Made by a program: the position numbers and the translations under genes. Below the pieces are notes generated by a model that saw only the letters and a program-made list of their open reading frames with translations, searched no databases and was not told the origin of the DNA. Positions 5,563-6,030 of a stretch of 6,030 bases of DNA are shown here, piece after piece (positions within the stretch are counted from its first letter, which is position 1; every line of letters starts with the position of its first letter). This stretch comes from Clostridiales bacterium (lineage in GTDB: Bacteria; Bacillota; Clostridia; Oscillospirales; Oscillospiraceae): contig JAJQET010000097.1 in the NCBI GenBank assembly GCA_021201515.1, positions 1 through 6,030 of the forward strand, in the 5' to 3' direction.

Positions 5563-6030
5563 TTACCCTTCTCCGCCCCGGAGCAGCTCCGCCGCAGCGG
5601 CCAGCAGGATGGGCCCGGCCACCAGCCCGACCAGTCCCAGAGTCCTGGCCCCCAGGTAGGCGGACAGCAACGTCCACACCGGGCTGACCCCCACCCGCCT
5701 GCCCATGAGCCGCGGCTCCAGCAGCGTCCGGCACAGCCACACCGTCAGCCACAGACCCAGCAGCCCCAGAGCCTTGCCGCCCTCCCCTTCCAGCAGGGTC
5801 AGCAGCGCCCAGGGCACCAGCGCCGTACCGCAGCCCAGCAGGGGCAGGGCGTCCAGGAGGGCGATCAGGGCGGCCAGCAGCAGGAAGCCCTCCACCCGCA
5901 GCAGGGCCAGTCCCGCCGCCAGCAGGACAAACTGTACTGCAAGCAGCCGCCCCTGGACCGCAAGCCATCCCGCCGCCCCGCTTTTCAAGTGGCCCAGGAC
6001 CGTCCGGCCCCTGTCCTACCAGGGTTCCGG
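5563..6030 (-). pseudogene. ytvI: YtvI-like sporulation membrane protein, C-terminal part, with in-frame stop
   Basis: The frame encodes the C-terminal portion of a YtvI-type protein of the AI-2E transporter superfamily, a polytopic membrane protein made in sporulating Firmicutes; its exact role is unclear. Counting from a TTG at 5986-5988, family marks are DALPLLGCGTALVPW (46-60), TLLEPRLMGRRVGVSP (88-103) and the last segment GLVGLVAGPI (118-127). Family members have roughly 350 residues, so 141 is far too short. The TTG has no ribosome binding site. Upstream the same frame reads on through 9 codons to a TAG at 6016-6018, then continues as PEPW to the window edge. A CAG-to-TAG change would restore a plausible continuous protein. 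It may be a nonsense-mutated gene, a frameshift beyond the edge, or a sequence error. Identity is fairly sure, broken status moderately so. Confidence 0.68.

Noticed and set aside
5465..5968. Second minus-strand frame overlapping the ytvI-like gene
   Set aside because: Composition is Gly/Ala/Pro/Arg-rich without motifs, while the other frame matches YtvI family motifs; it also runs on through the downstream hairpin.

Overview
The window looks like chromosomal DNA of a GC-rich, spore-forming gut Firmicute, most likely of the Oscillospiraceae (Flavonifractor/Lawsonibacter/Oscillibacter-like). This rests on GC-rich codons, AAGGAG-type ribosome binding sites, a YtvI-type sporulation membrane protein, two GPH sugar:cation symporters and AT-richer intergenic regions with many hairpins. 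It is an inference from style, not a database match. Every convincing gene is on the minus strand, so the genes read from right to left.

Right end (about 5563-6030): the 3' part of a ytvI-like gene (AI-2E transporter superfamily), interrupted by an in-frame TAG near the window edge. Next comes about 500 bases without a gene (5058-5562), packed with perfect hairpins and one copy (B) of a roughly 175-base structured repeat. The gene at 4371-5057 encodes a secreted lipoprotein of unknown function and ends in a textbook intrinsic terminator (4282-4318).

The second intergenic region (3844-4370) holds a plausible promoter (4020-4048) and a leader of about 170 bases. The leader has two hairpins and a possible 22-codon leader peptide that stops three bases before the next gene. 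It drives a probable operon: GPH symporter 1 (2344-3843), then a small TM2-domain membrane protein (1879-2298), then an intrinsic terminator (1821-1861). GPH symporter 2 (319-1716) follows this terminator and has its own strong ribosome binding site; I see no clear promoter for it. The left end (1-318) has no gene and carries repeat copy A, which ends in an 18-bp hairpin followed by a T-run.

Functionally, the centre is sugar or glycoside uptake: two cation-coupled permeases of one family around a TM2 protein, with no glycosidase or regulator in the window. The most interesting signal is the repeat pair. Its two diverged copies keep the same hairpins through paired base changes, including G-U-compatible ones, which points to a plus-strand structured RNA or a mobile palindromic element. 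I recognise no complete mobile element, CRISPR array, tRNA or rRNA.
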